64,000 nt of DNA, from the NCBI GenBank assembly GCA_027485165.1, contig JAIXRN010000090.1:1-64000 (forward strand), given 5' to 3'. This stretch comes from Rubrivivax sp. Lineage in GTDB: Bacteria > Pseudomonadota > Gammaproteobacteria > Burkholderiales > Burkholderiaceae_C. Position numbers and translations under genes: made by a program. Under the pieces are notes generated by a model that did not search any database, had not been told where the DNA came from, and worked only from the letters and a program-made list of their open reading frames with translations. This document shows, piece by piece, positions 1 to 9,667 of the stretch. Each line of letters opens with the position of its first letter. The first letter of the stretch is position 1.

Positions 1-1
1 C

Positions 2-373
2 CCCCACCCCCACGCGCACCCCCAGCCACAGGCTGGCACAGGCCCACACGCGGGCGACCAGCATCCTGCCCCTGCTGCAAGTGCAGACCACGCCCGCAGG
101 CTGGCGCATGCCGCGGCCCCGAACCACCGCCACGCTGCCTGGCAGCGCCATCACCACGACAGCGTGGACGACAGCGTGCTGGCACTCGATGCTGCGCCAG
201 ACGATGCCGGTGCATCGCTTGCGGCGTCGCTGCTGCTGCTGGTGCTGGGCGCACCCGCCAGCAGCCTGCGTGTGAACCCGGCCCCGTCACAGACGGCCGC
301 GTGGCCGCGTGCCACCGAGCTGGATTTCAGCAGCTGGAGCCCGTCGCCCCCGCTGCGGCCGCCGCGCGGCTGA
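2..373 (+). CDS. 3' end of a His-rich hypothetical protein (partial, left edge)
   Basis: The frame is open from the first bases of the window to a TGA at 371-373, and its start lies outside. The visible 123 residues begin with a Pro/His/Ala-rich stretch containing many histidines. An Ala/Leu hydrophobic segment follows (around residues 70-85, ASLLLLVLGAP), and the end is Pro/Arg-rich (SPSPPLRPPRG). Short His-rich proteins with one membrane segment often sit beside TonB receptors for metals, and the next two genes fit that setting, but I cannot name a family. GC-rich DNA leaves frames open by chance, so this could be spurious. Confidence 0.4.
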   Translation, partial: PHPHAHPQPQAGTGPHAGDQHPAPAASADHARRLAHAAAPNHRHAAWQRHHHDSVDDSVLALDAAPDDAGASLAASLLLLVLGAPASSLRVNPAPSQTAAWPRATELDFSSWSPSPPLRPPRG

Positions 374-590
374 CATCCCGCGCCAGGCGCCCAGCAGCGC
401 GTCGCGCCCAGCCCCCGGCGGCTTGCGGCTGCCCCGGCTGTGTCAGGCCCAGGCTTTCCGCCTGGCCGGCCCGCAAGCGCCGTCATTGACCTTCTTCTGC
501 CTTCCGTACACCTGCGTGTGCGGCACCTCTGCCTGCGCCGTGCTGGCGCAGAGGCAGCGGCCGCCGCATGCCCTTGACGAGACCCCACCC
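374..590. other. Leader region of the TonB receptor gene
   Basis: No gene is convincing here. A perfect 7-bp hairpin, CTGCGCC / GGCGCAG with a 5-nt loop, lies at 533-551, about 40 nt before the receptor start. I looked for a cobalamin riboswitch, which often precedes metal or B12 receptors, and found no B12-box-like sequence. The hairpin could be regulatory or incidental. Confidence 0.3.
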
Positions 591-2699
591 GTGAAAACAC
601 TTACGTTCCCTAAACCATCGCCAGCCGCCCTGCGGCATGGCCAAACCCCCCCGCTTCACCGCAGGCCGCAGCACCAGCCGCTGCGCCATGCCATCGCGCT
701 GGCCTGCGCCGCCAGCAGTGCCTGGTGTGCGCCCCATGCCCTGGCCCAGGGCACGCCCCCGCAGCAGATCGAGATCAAGGGCCAGGGCCTGCGCAGCGGA
801 ACACAGGCTTACTCGACCACCACGCTGGATGCGCAGCAGATCCGCGACGCGGCCGTCAGCCAGCCTGAACAGCTGCTGCGCCAGGTGCCCGGCGTCGAGG
901 TGCGCCACTACAACCTGGGCGGCGTCGTCAACGTCATCACCATCCGCGGCTTCAACGGCGGCGCACATGGCGGCGACCTGGGCATGGTGGTGGACGGCAT
1001 TCCGCTGAACGAGGCGATGTCGCACAGCGACGGCTATGCCGACCTGAACGTGATCGTGCCGCTGGAGATCGAACGCTTCCAGGTCTACCGCGGCCCGGTG
1101 TCGGCGCTGTACGGCAACTTCAACCGCGGCGGCTTGATCGCGGTCGAGACCCGGCGCCACGGCAGCTACCTGGAAGCCGACGCTTCGATCGGTTCGTTTT
1201 CCACCGTCGACCTGCAGGCCGCGCTGGGCACCAAGCTGGGCGCGGGTGACTTCAACGGCGCCGCACAGGCCTACCGCAGCGGCGACTTCCGGCCCGATTC
1301 GAAATTCACGCGCGGCACCCTCAGTGGGCGCTGGACGCTGGACCTGGCGGCCGCCAGGTCGCTGTCGGTCAGTGCCCGTGCGCACCAGGGCCGCTGGGAT
1401 TCCGCCAGCTACCTGCTGAAGACGCAGTTCGACGCCGGCGACCCCTACGGCAAGGACCCCCGCGTGCGCGACGACGGCGGCAGCAAGAACTTCTACACCG
1501 GCCGTGTGGACTACAACCTGGCGCTGTCGCCGCAGGTAAAGCTGCTGAGCTTCGCCTACGGCACCCAACAGGACTACACCCGCTTCTTCACGCGCCCGCT
1601 GAATGCCAGCACCTGGAGCCAGCGCGAAGAAACCTACGACCGCCGCGTGGCCGGCGCAGGCGCCAGCCTGAACGGCCGCAGCACGGTGGCCGGCCTGGCG
1701 CTGGACTGGGTGGCGGGGCTGGAGGCCTACCGGGAATCGACCGACTACCTGTTCTTCGAAGGCACTCAGGCCCGCGCGCGCTTGTCCCCAGCGGCCTACG
1801 ACCGTCGCTACGACTTCAACAGCACATCGGCCTTCACCGAACTGGCGCTGACCGTCGCCCCCTGGCTGCGGGCGACCCTGGGCCTGCGCTACGACCGCTT
1901 CACCGGCGACTGCGTGCGCAACGGCGCTGAGACCAGCGGCGACCCCTGCGCCGCCCTGAACAGCGCCAGCCGCACCACGCCCAAACTGGGGCTGGTGTCG
2001 ACCGTGGCGCCCGGGCTGGACCTGCGGGCCAGCCGCGCCGAAGGCTTCGCGCTGCCGCCAGGCGCGGCCAAGTACGCGGCGGGCGGGGCGGGCCTGAAGC
2101 CAACGGTCTTCAGGCAGACCGAAGTCGGCATCAGCTACAAGTCCAGCCTGCTGCGCGCCGACCTGACGGGCTACCGCATCGGCAGCAGCAACGAGGTGCG
2201 CACCGTCAGCCCCGGCGTGTTCGAGAACTTCGGCCGCACGCGCCGCAGCGGCACCGAAGCCGCCGCCACGCTGACACCGCTGGACCACGTGGAACTGGGC
2301 CTGGTGGCCACGCGCATGAACGCGCGCGTGGAAGAAAACGCCAACCCCGCCCTGGTGGGCCAGCAGGTGACGGGCGTGCCGCGCCGCACGACCGGGCTGA
2401 CGCTGGCCTGGCGGCCGCCAGAGGGCTTCGGCGCCAGCGCCGAATGGCGCCGCGCCAGCGACAGCGCCGTCGACGCGGCCAACACCCTGTTCGGTGGCGG
2501 CTACAGCACCGTCGACCTGGCTGTGCAGTACGTGGGCCGCATGCCGGGGGCGCCCGCCTCACGCTACCGCGCCTATGCGCGCGTGCAGAACGCGAGCGAC
2601 CACACGTATGCCAGCAATGTCTTCCTGATCGGCGGCCAGCAGCTTGTCGCACCGGCAGCCCCGCGCGCCTTTCAGCTGGGCGTGCAGGCGGACTTCTGA
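591..2699 (+). CDS. TonB-dependent outer-membrane receptor
   Basis: A 702-residue outer-membrane receptor for energised uptake of a ligand such as a metal chelate. I chose GTG at 591 because it puts a signal peptide near the N-terminus: the hydrophobic stretch at residues 33-50 ends in ALA before Q53. The plug domain follows (about 70-190), with SQPEQLLRQVPGVEVR, TIRGFNGG, VDGIPLNE and the typical VYRGPVSALYGN. The rest is a beta-barrel rich in alternating aromatic residues, ending in FQLGVQADF with a terminal Phe. The frame stays open further upstream without a secretion signal, so longer starts are unlikely. The next gene encodes a DUF4198 protein, a pairing seen in metal-uptake clusters. 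The ligand cannot be read from the sequence. Confidence 0.9.
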   Translation: MKTLTFPKPSPAALRHGQTPPLHRRPQHQPLRHAIALACAASSAWCAPHALAQGTPPQQIEIKGQGLRSGTQAYSTTTLDAQQIRDAAVSQPEQLLRQVPGVEVRHYNLGGVVNVITIRGFNGGAHGGDLGMVVDGIPLNEAMSHSDGYADLNVIVPLEIERFQVYRGPVSALYGNFNRGGLIAVETRRHGSYLEADASIGSFSTVDLQAALGTKLGAGDFNGAAQAYRSGDFRPDSKFTRGTLSGRWTLDLAAARSLSVSARAHQGRWDSASYLLKTQFDAGDPYGKDPRVRDDGGSKNFYTGRVDYNLALSPQVKLLSFAYGTQQDYTRFFTRPLNASTWSQREETYDRRVAGAGASLNGRSTVAGLALDWVAGLEAYRESTDYLFFEGTQARARLSPAAYDRRYDFNSTSAFTELALTVAPWLRATLGLRYDRFTGDCVRNGAETSGDPCAALNSASRTTPKLGLVSTVAPGLDLRASRAEGFALPPGAAKYAAGGAGLKPTVFRQTEVGISYKSSLLRADLTGYRIGSSNEVRTVSPGVFENFGRTRRSGTEAAATLTPLDHVELGLVATRMNARVEENANPALVGQQVTGVPRRTTGLTLAWRPPEGFGASAEWRRASDSAVDAANTLFGGGYSTVDLAVQYVGRMPGAPASRYRAYARVQNASDHTYASNVFLIGGQQLVAPAAPRAFQLGVQADF

Positions 2700-2764
2700 T
2701 GCCGCGCGCCAGCTTGTCCCGTGCCATCCCACCTGTTCAATCAACTCCCATCGGAATCAACACC

Positions 2765-3589
2765 ATGCATCACTTCTCCACCCAGACCGCTGCCGCATCA
2801 CCCGCACGCGCTTTCTCTCTGCTGGCCGCCGCCGTTGCCTTCATCACTGCGACAGCCATGCCGGCCGCACAGGCGCACGACATCGTGCTGGACCCGCAGC
2901 GCGACGGCATCGCCGTGCGCTACGGCCACGCGCAGGACTGGCAGCAGGTGCAGGACGGCAAGCTCGTCGACCTGCTGCTGCTGCGCGGCAACGCAGCGCC
3001 GCAAGACCAGCGCGCCAGCCTGCGCCCGCGCCGCATCGACCTGCTGCTGCCGACACCTGGCGGGCGTGAACCGCTGCTGCTGGCCGCGCGCTACGACAAC
3101 GGCCTGTGGGCGCGCCTGCCGGCGGCTGCAGGCGCCAAGCCCGTGGCGCGCAATACCACGCGCGTGCTGTTGCCTGAAGCCAGCACGGTGACCAACAACC
3201 TGAAGTTCGCCAAGGCCTGGGTGGGCACGGCCGACGACGCCGCGGTCTACCAGCGCAGCGTGGGCCACCTGCTGGAACTGGTGCCGCAGCGCAACCCGGC
3301 CAGCCTGAAAGCCGGCGAAACGCTGGACGTGCTGGTGCTGTTCAAGGGCCAGCCGGCGGCGAATGTCGAGGTCGAAGTCAGCAACCTGGAAGACGTGCCC
3401 ACCGCGGGCCAGGGCGCAGGCCTGCGCAGCGACAGCCGGGGCATCGTGCGCGTGCCGGTGTTTGCCAAGGGCGTGAACACGATCGGTGCGATCCTGGAAA
3501 AGCCGAACGACGGCAGCCTGGGCGAAGCCTCGCGCGCAGTGGGTGCCGACAAGTTCGTGCTGGCTGCGACCTACAGCTTCATGCGTTGA
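2765..3589 (+). CDS. DUF4198 periplasmic protein (putative metal-uptake accessory)
   Basis: A 274-residue exported protein. ATG 2765 gives a clean signal peptide (residues 14-37) with cleavage after AQA, so the mature protein starts at His38 (HDIVLD). That His-Asp N-terminus is typical of DUF4198 proteins, which occur next to TonB receptors and cobalt/nickel transporters. The C-terminal half (about 170-274) reads like a carboxypeptidase-regulatory or Ig-type beta domain (GETLDVLVLFKGQPAANVEV). It follows the receptor gene after 65 bp and is probably cotranscribed. A role in periplasmic metal handling comes from family context and is not shown by catalytic residues. Confidence 0.75.
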   Translation: MHHFSTQTAAASPARAFSLLAAAVAFITATAMPAAQAHDIVLDPQRDGIAVRYGHAQDWQQVQDGKLVDLLLLRGNAAPQDQRASLRPRRIDLLLPTPGGREPLLLAARYDNGLWARLPAAAGAKPVARNTTRVLLPEASTVTNNLKFAKAWVGTADDAAVYQRSVGHLLELVPQRNPASLKAGETLDVLVLFKGQPAANVEVEVSNLEDVPTAGQGAGLRSDSRGIVRVPVFAKGVNTIGAILEKPNDGSLGEASRAVGADKFVLAATYSFMR

Positions 3590-3601
3590 TGCGGGTAGGC
3601 T

Positions 3602-3643
3602 GCTGCGTGGGTTCGCTTGCGTACCCGACCGAACAGACGCAGC
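3602..3643 (+). other. Two-part stem-loop upstream of arcD
   Basis: The outer stem GCTGCGT (3602-3608) pairs with ACGCAGC (3637-3643). The inner stem GTTCG (3611-3615) pairs with CGAAC (3630-3634). It starts 13 nt after the DUF4198 stop codon and ends about 50 nt before arcD, so it could be a terminator, a leader structure or an operator. A related element with the same inner stem and a different but still pairing outer stem lies at 15742-15774. Confidence 0.4.
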
Positions 3644-3694
3644 GCCCACGCCGGCTTACCTTGGCCCCTGTCGTACAGCAGCAGGGCCGCCATC

Positions 3695-5227
3695 ATGTCC
3701 ACCGCCACCATCCCGGCCTTGCCGGTTCGCGCCCGTGGTGCAGCAGCGCCCGTGCAGGCCACGGCAGCGCGCCAGGGGCAGCTGGGCCTGGGGCTGCTGA
3801 TCGCGCTGGTGGTGGGGTCCATCATCGGCAGCGGCATCTTCGGCCTGCCGCAGAACATGGCCGCAGGGGCGGGCGCCGGGGCCATCGTGCTGGGCTGGGG
3901 TATCACGGGCCTGGGCATGCTGATGCTGGCCCTGACCTACCAGCGCCTGACGCTGCGCCGGCCTGACCTGGACAACGGCGTCTACGCCTACGCCCGCGCG
4001 CTGTCGGGCGAATACGTGGGCTTCAACGCCGCCTGGGGCTACTGGGTCAGCGCCTGGGTCGGCAATGTGGGATACCTGGTCGCGGCCTTCGGCGCACTGG
4101 GCTACTTCTACCCGCCCTTCGGCGAAGGCAACACACCGGCCGCCATCCTGGGCGCTTCACTGGTGCTGTGGCTGGTCCACTTCCTGGTGCTGCGCGGCAT
4201 CCGCGGCGCGGCGGTGTTGAATGCGGTGGTCACCGTGGCCAAGGTGGTGCCGCTGCTGCTGTTCATCGTGCTGGTGGCCATGGCCTTTCAGGTCAGCACC
4301 TTCCAGCTGAACTTCTGGGGCAGTGCGCCGCTGGGGTCGGTGCTGGACCAGGTGCGCAGCACGATGCTGGTGACGGTGTGGGTGTTCATCGGCATCGAAG
4401 GGGCCAGCGTCTATTCGGCGCGTGCGGCGCGTCGCGAAGACGTGGGCCGCGCCACCGTCATCGGTTTTCTCGTCTGCCTGGCGCTTCTGATGGGCGTGTC
4501 GCTGTTGTCGCTGGGCATCTACACGCAGCCAGAACTGGCGGCGCTGAAGAACCCGTCGATGGCGCCCGTGCTGGAAAAAGTGGTGGGCACCTGGGGCGCG
4601 GTGCTGGTCACACTGGGGCTGATCGTCTCGGTGGGCGGGGGCTTCCTGGCCTGGACGCTGTTGGCCGCTGAATCGCTGTTCACGCCGGCCAGCGGCGGCG
4701 TGATGCCAGCCTGGCTGGCGCAGCAGAACGACAAGGGCGCACCGGCCCACGCGCTGTGGCTGACCAGCGGCATGGTGCAGGCCTTCCTGCTGCTGACCCT
4801 GGTGTCGAAGGCTTCCTACCTGGCCTTGATCTCTCTGTCGACGGCGATGATCCTCATCCCCTACCTGTTCAGCGCGCTCTACGGCCTGAAGCTGGCCTGG
4901 GAAGGGCGGGCCGCTGAGCGCACTGCAGGGCAGGCTGCAGGGGCGGCTGCAGTGGGCACAGCCCCGCCTGCAAGTACGTCTGGCGGCACGGTTGCCATCA
5001 CGGCGCTGGCCAGTGGCTATTGCGTCTGGCTGCTGTATGCCGCGGGCCTGAAGTATCTGCTGCTCAGCGCCCTGCTTTACGCCCCGGGGGCAGCGGTGTA
5101 TCTGCTGGCCAAGCGCCAGCGTGCCGAGCGCGCCTTCACTTCGGGTGAACGCGGCGTGCTGGCCGGGCTGCTGCTGCTAGCCGTGGTGGCCGCCGGCCTG
5201 CTGGCCACGGGCGGGCTCAGCCTGTGA
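3695..5227 (+). CDS. arcD: Arginine/ornithine antiporter (APC superfamily)
   Basis: A 510-residue inner-membrane transporter with about 12-13 hydrophobic segments. It should exchange external arginine for the ornithine made by the arginine deiminase pathway. The first membrane segment carries the APC signature ([20 protein letters not shown]). The family match is to the basic amino acid antiporter branch that includes ArcD. ATG 3695 is preceded by GCAGGG about 9 nt upstream, and the residues before it in the same frame look non-coding. It is the first gene of a tightly packed ADI operon whose next gene starts inside its stop codon. No ANR/FNR half-sites (TTGAT...ATCAA) are visible in the 105 bp upstream. 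Confidence 0.88.
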   Translation: MSTATIPALPVRARGAAAPVQATAARQGQLGLGLLIALVVGSIIGSGIFGLPQNMAAGAGAGAIVLGWGITGLGMLMLALTYQRLTLRRPDLDNGVYAYARALSGEYVGFNAAWGYWVSAWVGNVGYLVAAFGALGYFYPPFGEGNTPAAILGASLVLWLVHFLVLRGIRGAAVLNAVVTVAKVVPLLLFIVLVAMAFQVSTFQLNFWGSAPLGSVLDQVRSTMLVTVWVFIGIEGASVYSARAARREDVGRATVIGFLVCLALLMGVSLLSLGIYTQPELAALKNPSMAPVLEKVVGTWGAVLVTLGLIVSVGGGFLAWTLLAAESLFTPASGGVMPAWLAQQNDKGAPAHALWLTSGMVQAFLLLTLVSKASYLALISLSTAMILIPYLFSALYGLKLAWEGRAAERTAGQAAGAAAVGTAPPASTSGGTVAITALASGYCVWLLYAAGLKYLLLSALLYAPGAAVYLLAKRQRAERAFTSGERGVLAGLLLLAVVAAGLLATGGLSL

Positions 5228-5271
5228 ACATCCCGCACCCCAATCAAGGCCACACCAACGAAAGCCATCCC

Positions 5272-6489
5272 ATGACCAGCGGTCTGCACTCTGAAGTCGG
5301 GCGCCTGCGCCAGGTCATCGTCTGTCGCCCCGGCCTCGCGCAGCGCCGCCTGACGCCGGCCAACTGCCACGACCTGCTGTTCGACGACGTGCTGTGGGTC
5401 AGCCAGGCGCGCAACGACCACGACGCCTTCACCAGTGCGTTGAAAGACCGCGACGTGGACGTGCTGGACATGCACGACCTGCTGGCCGACACGCTGGCCA
5501 TCCCCACCGCCAGGCACTGGCTGCTGGACCGCAAGCTGGGCCCGGGTTTCGTCGACGCCGAAACCGCAGCACAGCTGCGCCCGTGGCTGGAAGCGCTGCC
5601 GCCGGCCCGTATGGCCGAACACCTGATCGGCGGTGTGTCGCGCGCCGAACTGCCTGTCCCGGCCCACGGCCTGCAGGGCCTGTGCAGCGCCCCGGCCGAC
5701 CTGCTTCTGCCGCCCCTGCCCAACACCCTGTTCCCGCGCGACAACAGCTGCTGGATCGGCAACGGTGTGGTGCTCAGCGCGATGTACTGGCCCGCGCGCC
5801 AGCAGGAAACGCTGCTGATGGCGGCCATCTACCGCTTCCACCCGCTGTTCGGCAAGCAGACCACGGTCTGGTGGGGCGGCCCCGACCAGGACCACGGCCT
5901 GGCCACGCTGGAAGGCGGCGACGTCATGCCCTTGAGTCCGGGTGTGGTGCTGGTGGGCATGGGCGAACGCAGTTCACCGCAGGGCGTCAGCCAGCTGGCG
6001 CGCAGCCTGTTTGCGGCCGGTGCCGCTACCCATGTGCTGGCGGCGCAGATTCCCAAGTCGCGCGGCGCCATGCACCTGGATACCGTGTTCAGCTTCTGTG
6101 ACCGCGACCTGGCCACCATCTTCCCCGAGATGGTCGATGCCATCCGCGTTCACAGCCTGCGGCCGGGGAAGAAGGAAGGCACGCTCGACGTTCGCACCGA
6201 GACCAAACCCTTCGTCGAAGTCGTGGCCGCGGCGATGGGCCTGCCGAAGATCCGCACCGTGGCCACGGGCGGCGATGCCTACGAATCCGAACGCGAGCAG
6301 TGGGACGACGGCAACAACCTGCTGTGCATCGCGCCCGGCGTGGTGATGGCCTACGACCGCAACGTCTACACCAACACCCTGTTGCGCAAGGCCGGTGTCG
6401 AGGTCATCACCCTGCCCAGCAGCGAACTGGGGCGCGGCCGGGGCGGCAGCCACTGCATGAGCTGCCCGATCGCGCGGGACCCGCCGTGA
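5272..6489 (+). CDS. arcA: Arginine deiminase
   Basis: Hydrolyses arginine to citrulline and ammonia, the first step of the ADI pathway, in the cytosol. The protein is 405 residues, the usual ADI length. Family landmarks are the N-terminal [16 protein letters not shown], the substrate-binding LEGGDVMPL, the catalytic His region AMHLDTVF, and the C-terminal SHCMSCP with nucleophile Cys395. I chose ATG 5272 because the conserved N-terminus starts six residues later. An in-frame GTG at 5224, overlapping the arcD stop, would add 16 unconserved residues and is the alternative. The following gene starts within its stop codon. Confidence 0.93.
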   Translation: MTSGLHSEVGRLRQVIVCRPGLAQRRLTPANCHDLLFDDVLWVSQARNDHDAFTSALKDRDVDVLDMHDLLADTLAIPTARHWLLDRKLGPGFVDAETAAQLRPWLEALPPARMAEHLIGGVSRAELPVPAHGLQGLCSAPADLLLPPLPNTLFPRDNSCWIGNGVVLSAMYWPARQQETLLMAAIYRFHPLFGKQTTVWWGGPDQDHGLATLEGGDVMPLSPGVVLVGMGERSSPQGVSQLARSLFAAGAATHVLAAQIPKSRGAMHLDTVFSFCDRDLATIFPEMVDAIRVHSLRPGKKEGTLDVRTETKPFVEVVAAAMGLPKIRTVATGGDAYESEREQWDDGNNLLCIAPGVVMAYDRNVYTNTLLRKAGVEVITLPSSELGRGRGGSHCMSCPIARDPP

Positions 6490-7562
6490 GGCCAGCCTGG
6501 GGCGGCCCGATCCGCATCCAGTGGGCGCTGGGTGGCCTTCTGCTGTCGGTGCTGGGGCTGTGGCTGGCCAGCGCACCGTTCGGCGGACTGGGCACGAGCG
6601 TGTTCGCCTGGCGCGCGCCGTCGCTGCAGGGCACGGGCATGCTGGCGATGGCCGCGATGAGCGTCGCCATGCTGCTGGTCGCGCTGGCGTTGTGGAAGCG
6701 CCTGCCCTACCGCCGCTTCTTCCAGACCCACCGCTGGCTGCCCGGGGTGTACCTGGCGCTGGTCTTTCATGCGGTCGTGCTCACCGACGACGGCAGCTGG
6801 CCGCAGCCCGTGGGTGTGGCGATGGCGCTGCTGATGACGGCCGGCACCGTGGCGGCGTTCATCGTGATGTTTGGCGGCGTGGGCCGCAGCCGCCAGGCGG
6901 TCGCCGAAGTCGTGGCGGTGGGCTTGCCGGCTGGGGCCGACGTGCGGCAGGTCGACGTGCGACTGAAGAGCCGCTGGCAGGGGCATGAAGCCGGCCAGTT
7001 CGCGTTCCTGCGCTTCGATGCCGCCGAGGGCGCGCACCCGTTCACCCTGAGCTCGCCCTGGACGGGCGACGGACGCCTGGTGTTTTTGATCAAGGGCCTG
7101 GGCGACTACACGCGGCGTCTGCCGGCACTGCTGCATGTGGGCGACCTGCTGCGCGTCGAGGGCCCGTACGGCACCTTCAATTTCGCCGGCGACAAGCGCA
7201 GGCAGGTGTGGGTGGGTGCTGGCATCGGCATCACCCCGTTCATCGCGCGGCTGCAGCAGCTGGCGTTGCACCCCGACGGCAAGGCGGTCGACCTGTTCTA
7301 CACCACCGCCACGGTGCGCGACGGCGTCACGGCCCGGCTCGTGGTGGCGGCCCAGGCGGCTGGCGTGCGCCTACATGTGATGGTGGATGCCGTGGACGGG
7401 CGCTTGGACGCCGAGCGGCTGTGCGCGGCGGTGCCCGAGTGGCGCGCTGCCGACATGTGGTTCTGCGGACCGGCGGGCTTTGGCCAGGCGCTGCGCCACG
7501 ACCTGCTGGCCCGGGGCCTGCCCCGCCAGGACTTTCATCAGGAACTCTTCAACCTGCGTTGA
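6486..7562 (+). CDS. Ferric-reductase-like membrane flavoprotein in the ADI operon
   Basis: A 358-residue protein with an N-terminal membrane part (about residues 10-130, four hydrophobic helices). A cytosolic FAD/NAD(P)-binding reductase part of the ferredoxin-NADP reductase superfamily follows. FAD binding is indicated by HPFTLSSPW (about 185), nucleotide binding by GAGIGITPF (about 245) and [10 protein letters not shown] near the C-terminus. Candidate haem ligands His82 and His95 sit in one helix with the spacing seen in ferric reductases. A matching pair in a second helix is not obvious, so a reduced haem complement is possible. The GTG start overlaps the arcA stop, implying translational coupling. 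Its substrate is unknown, and an electron-transfer protein is not part of the standard ADI pathway. Confidence 0.8.
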   Translation: MRPAWGGPIRIQWALGGLLLSVLGLWLASAPFGGLGTSVFAWRAPSLQGTGMLAMAAMSVAMLLVALALWKRLPYRRFFQTHRWLPGVYLALVFHAVVLTDDGSWPQPVGVAMALLMTAGTVAAFIVMFGGVGRSRQAVAEVVAVGLPAGADVRQVDVRLKSRWQGHEAGQFAFLRFDAAEGAHPFTLSSPWTGDGRLVFLIKGLGDYTRRLPALLHVGDLLRVEGPYGTFNFAGDKRRQVWVGAGIGITPFIARLQQLALHPDGKAVDLFYTTATVRDGVTARLVVAAQAAGVRLHVMVDAVDGRLDAERLCAAVPEWRAADMWFCGPAGFGQALRHDLLARGLPRQDFHQELFNLR

Positions 7563-7602
7563 GCGCATTGCGCGGCTCGGCGTCGCACTGGAATCCCCCC
7601 CC

Positions 7603-8601
7603 ATGAGCTTCAACCTTCGCAACCGCAGCCTGCTGGACCTGGTCGACTTCAGCCCGCGCGAGATCAGTTACCTGGTCGACTTGGCGGCGGAACTCAAGCG
7701 CGCCAAGTCTGCCGGCAACGAACAGCCGCGCCTGAAGGGCAAGAACGTGGCGCTGATCTTCGAGAAGGCGTCCACCCGCACCCGCTGCGCTTTCGAGGTG
7801 GCGGTGCACGACCAGGGCGGGCATGTCACGCTGCTGGATGCTGCCGGTTCGCAAATGGGGCACAAGGAATCGCTGAAGGACACCGCGCGCGTGCTGGGCC
7901 GCATGTTCGACGGCATCGAGTACCGTGGCTTCCACCAGAGCGTGGTGCAGGACATCGCCCGCTATTCGCACGTGCCGGTGTGGAACGGCCTGACCGACGA
8001 AGCCCACCCCACCCAGGTGCTGGCCGACCTGCTGACGATGCAGGAATTCGGCCCCCGGCCCCTGTCGCAGCTGGCTTTTTGCTACCTGGGCGACGCGCGT
8101 TTCAACATGGGCTGTTCGTTGCTGGTGGGCGGCACGCAGATGGGCATGGACGTGCGCATCTGCAGCCCCGCCGCGCTGGCGCCGCCAGTGGCGCTGGTGG
8201 CCCAGATGCAGGCCCTGGCGGCCAGCACGGGTGCGCGCATCAGTATCGAGACCGACCCGCTGAAGGCCGTGGCCGGCGCCGACTTCCTGTACACCGACGT
8301 CTGGGTGTCGATGGGCGAGGCCGACGCGGTCTGGCAGCAGCGCATCGACCAGCTGCTGCCCTACCAGGTGAACGCCGCGCTGATGCGTGCCACCGGCCAG
8401 CCGCACACCCGCTTCATGCACTGCCTGCCGGCTTTTCATAACCTGGACACCGAAGTCGGCCGCCAGGTGCACGACAAGTTCGGCCTGAAGGAGATCGAGG
8501 TCACCGACGAAGTCTTTGAATCCGAGGCCTCGATCGTCTTCACCCAGGCCGAGAACCGCCTGCACACCATCAAGGCCGTGCTGGTGGCCACGCTGGCATG
8601 A
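7603..8601 (+). CDS. arcB: Ornithine carbamoyltransferase (catabolic, by context)
   Basis: Cleaves citrulline with phosphate to ornithine and carbamoyl phosphate in the ADI pathway. The 332 residues contain the carbamoyl phosphate site STRTR (57-61), the ornithine-loop motif MHCLPAFHN around 272-280, and the usual two-domain layout. ATG 7603 matches the family N-terminus ([13 protein letters not shown]). The long form with [10 protein letters not shown] is typical of the E. coli ArgF / ArcB group. The catabolic call comes from its place between arcA and arcC, because sequence alone does not separate catabolic from anabolic forms. The gap to the preceding flavoprotein gene is 40 bp. Confidence 0.92.
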   Translation: MSFNLRNRSLLDLVDFSPREISYLVDLAAELKRAKSAGNEQPRLKGKNVALIFEKASTRTRCAFEVAVHDQGGHVTLLDAAGSQMGHKESLKDTARVLGRMFDGIEYRGFHQSVVQDIARYSHVPVWNGLTDEAHPTQVLADLLTMQEFGPRPLSQLAFCYLGDARFNMGCSLLVGGTQMGMDVRICSPAALAPPVALVAQMQALAASTGARISIETDPLKAVAGADFLYTDVWVSMGEADAVWQQRIDQLLPYQVNAALMRATGQPHTRFMHCLPAFHNLDTEVGRQVHDKFGLKEIEVTDEVFESEASIVFTQAENRLHTIKAVLVATLA

Positions 8602-8606
8602 CGCCC

Positions 8607-8678
8607 GGCAGGGCACAAGGCAGGGCACAAGGCAGCGCACAAGGCAGCGCACAAGGTAGCGCACGAGGCAGCGGGGCA
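8607..8678 (+). repeat. 12-bp tandem repeat between arcB and arcC
   Basis: Six consecutive 12-nt units fill the arcB-arcC spacer. Two copies read GGCAGGGCACAA and two read GGCAGCGCACAA. The last two are degenerate (GGTAGCGCACGA and GGCAGCGGGGCA). The array ends 2 nt before the arcC start and supplies its purine-rich ribosome-binding region. Copy number could change by slippage, which would change the intercistronic distance in 12-nt steps. Confidence 0.9.
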
Positions 8679-8680
8679 AC

Positions 8681-9664
8681 ATGAAGCTGGTCATCGCCCT
8701 GGGCGGCAATGCCCTGCTGCGCCGTTCGCAGCCCCCGACGGCCGCCAACCAGCTGGCCAATGTGCGCCTGGCCGCTTCCCAGCTGGCCCGTTTGGCGGCC
8801 GACCATGACCTGGTGCTGACCCACGGCAACGGCCCCCAGGTCGGCCTGCTGGCGCTGCAGGCGGCGGCCTACACCGCCGTTGACAGCTACCCGCTGGACC
8901 TGCTGGACGCCGAGACCGCCGGCATGCTGGGCTACCTGCTGGAACAGGAACTGGCCAACCTGCTGCCGGCCACGCGCGATGTGGCTACGCTGCTGACGCG
9001 CGTGCAGGTGGACCCGGCCGACCCGGCCTTCCAGCACCCCAGCAAGCCCATCGGGCCACGCTATACGCGCGAGCAGGCTGACGAGCTGGCCAGCCGCAGG
9101 CACTGGACGCTGCTGGCCGATGCCAATGACCACGGCCAAGGCGCCAGCGGCGACAGTGGCGGGCCGGATGGCGCCATCCCAGGCAACTGCTTTCGCCGCG
9201 TGGTGCCTTCGCCCGCCCCCGTCAGCCTGCCGGGCCTGGCCGCCATCCGGCACTTGCTGGCGCAGGGCGTGCTGGTGATTGCGGGCGGCGGGGGCGGCAT
9301 CCCGGTGGTGCCGCGGCCCGATGGGCAGGGCTTGCAGGGCGTGGAAGCCGTGGTCGACAAGGACCTGTGCAGCGCGCTCATCGCCACCCAGCTGCAGGCT
9401 GACTGCCTGGTGATTGCCACCGACGTCGACGCTGTCTATCTGGACTGGGGGCTGCCCACCCAGCGCCGCCTGGGCGCCACCACGCCGCAGGCGCTGGCGG
9501 CGCAGCGCTTTGCTGCCGGGTCGATGGCACCCAAGGTGCTGGCGGCCTGCCAGTTCGTGCAGGCCACGGGCAGGCGCGCGGCCATCGGCGCGCTCGGCGA
9601 CATCGAAGCCCTGGTGGCCGGGTGGGCTGGCACCCAGGTCAGCCCTGGCCCGGCCGGCGCCTGA
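8681..9664 (+). CDS. arcC: Carbamate kinase
   Basis: Transfers the phosphate of carbamoyl phosphate to ADP, giving ATP plus ammonia and CO2: the energy-yielding last step of the ADI pathway. The protein is 327 residues. Landmarks are the N-terminal VIALGGNALL, the conserved LTHGNGPQVG (about 46-55), IAGGGGGIPV in the middle and IATDVDAVYLDW near the C-terminus, all of the amino acid kinase fold. The C-terminal GSMAPKVLAACQF is the family's substrate-binding helix. It closes the operon and faces the next gene tail to tail with only 3 bp between stop codons. Confidence 0.93.
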   Translation: MKLVIALGGNALLRRSQPPTAANQLANVRLAASQLARLAADHDLVLTHGNGPQVGLLALQAAAYTAVDSYPLDLLDAETAGMLGYLLEQELANLLPATRDVATLLTRVQVDPADPAFQHPSKPIGPRYTREQADELASRRHWTLLADANDHGQGASGDSGGPDGAIPGNCFRRVVPSPAPVSLPGLAAIRHLLAQGVLVIAGGGGGIPVVPRPDGQGLQGVEAVVDKDLCSALIATQLQADCLVIATDVDAVYLDWGLPTQRRLGATTPQALAAQRFAAGSMAPKVLAACQFVQATGRRAAIGALGDIEALVAGWAGTQVSPGPAGA

Positions 9665-9667
9665 AGC

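Noticed and set aside
374..590. Cobalamin riboswitch before the TonB receptor
   Set aside because: No B12-box-like conserved segment; only one short GC hairpin is visible.
483..2288. A 601-codon minus-strand open frame opposite the TonB receptor
   Set aside because: The receptor frame has plug and barrel signatures; the antisense frame is low-complexity Gln/Ala/Val/Gly.
3590..3694. ANR/FNR control site upstream of the ADI operon
   Set aside because: No TTGAT-N4-ATCAA-like palindrome is present in the 105 bp before arcD.
8607..8678. CRISPR array
   Set aside because: The 12-bp units are contiguous with no spacers, so this is a simple tandem repeat.
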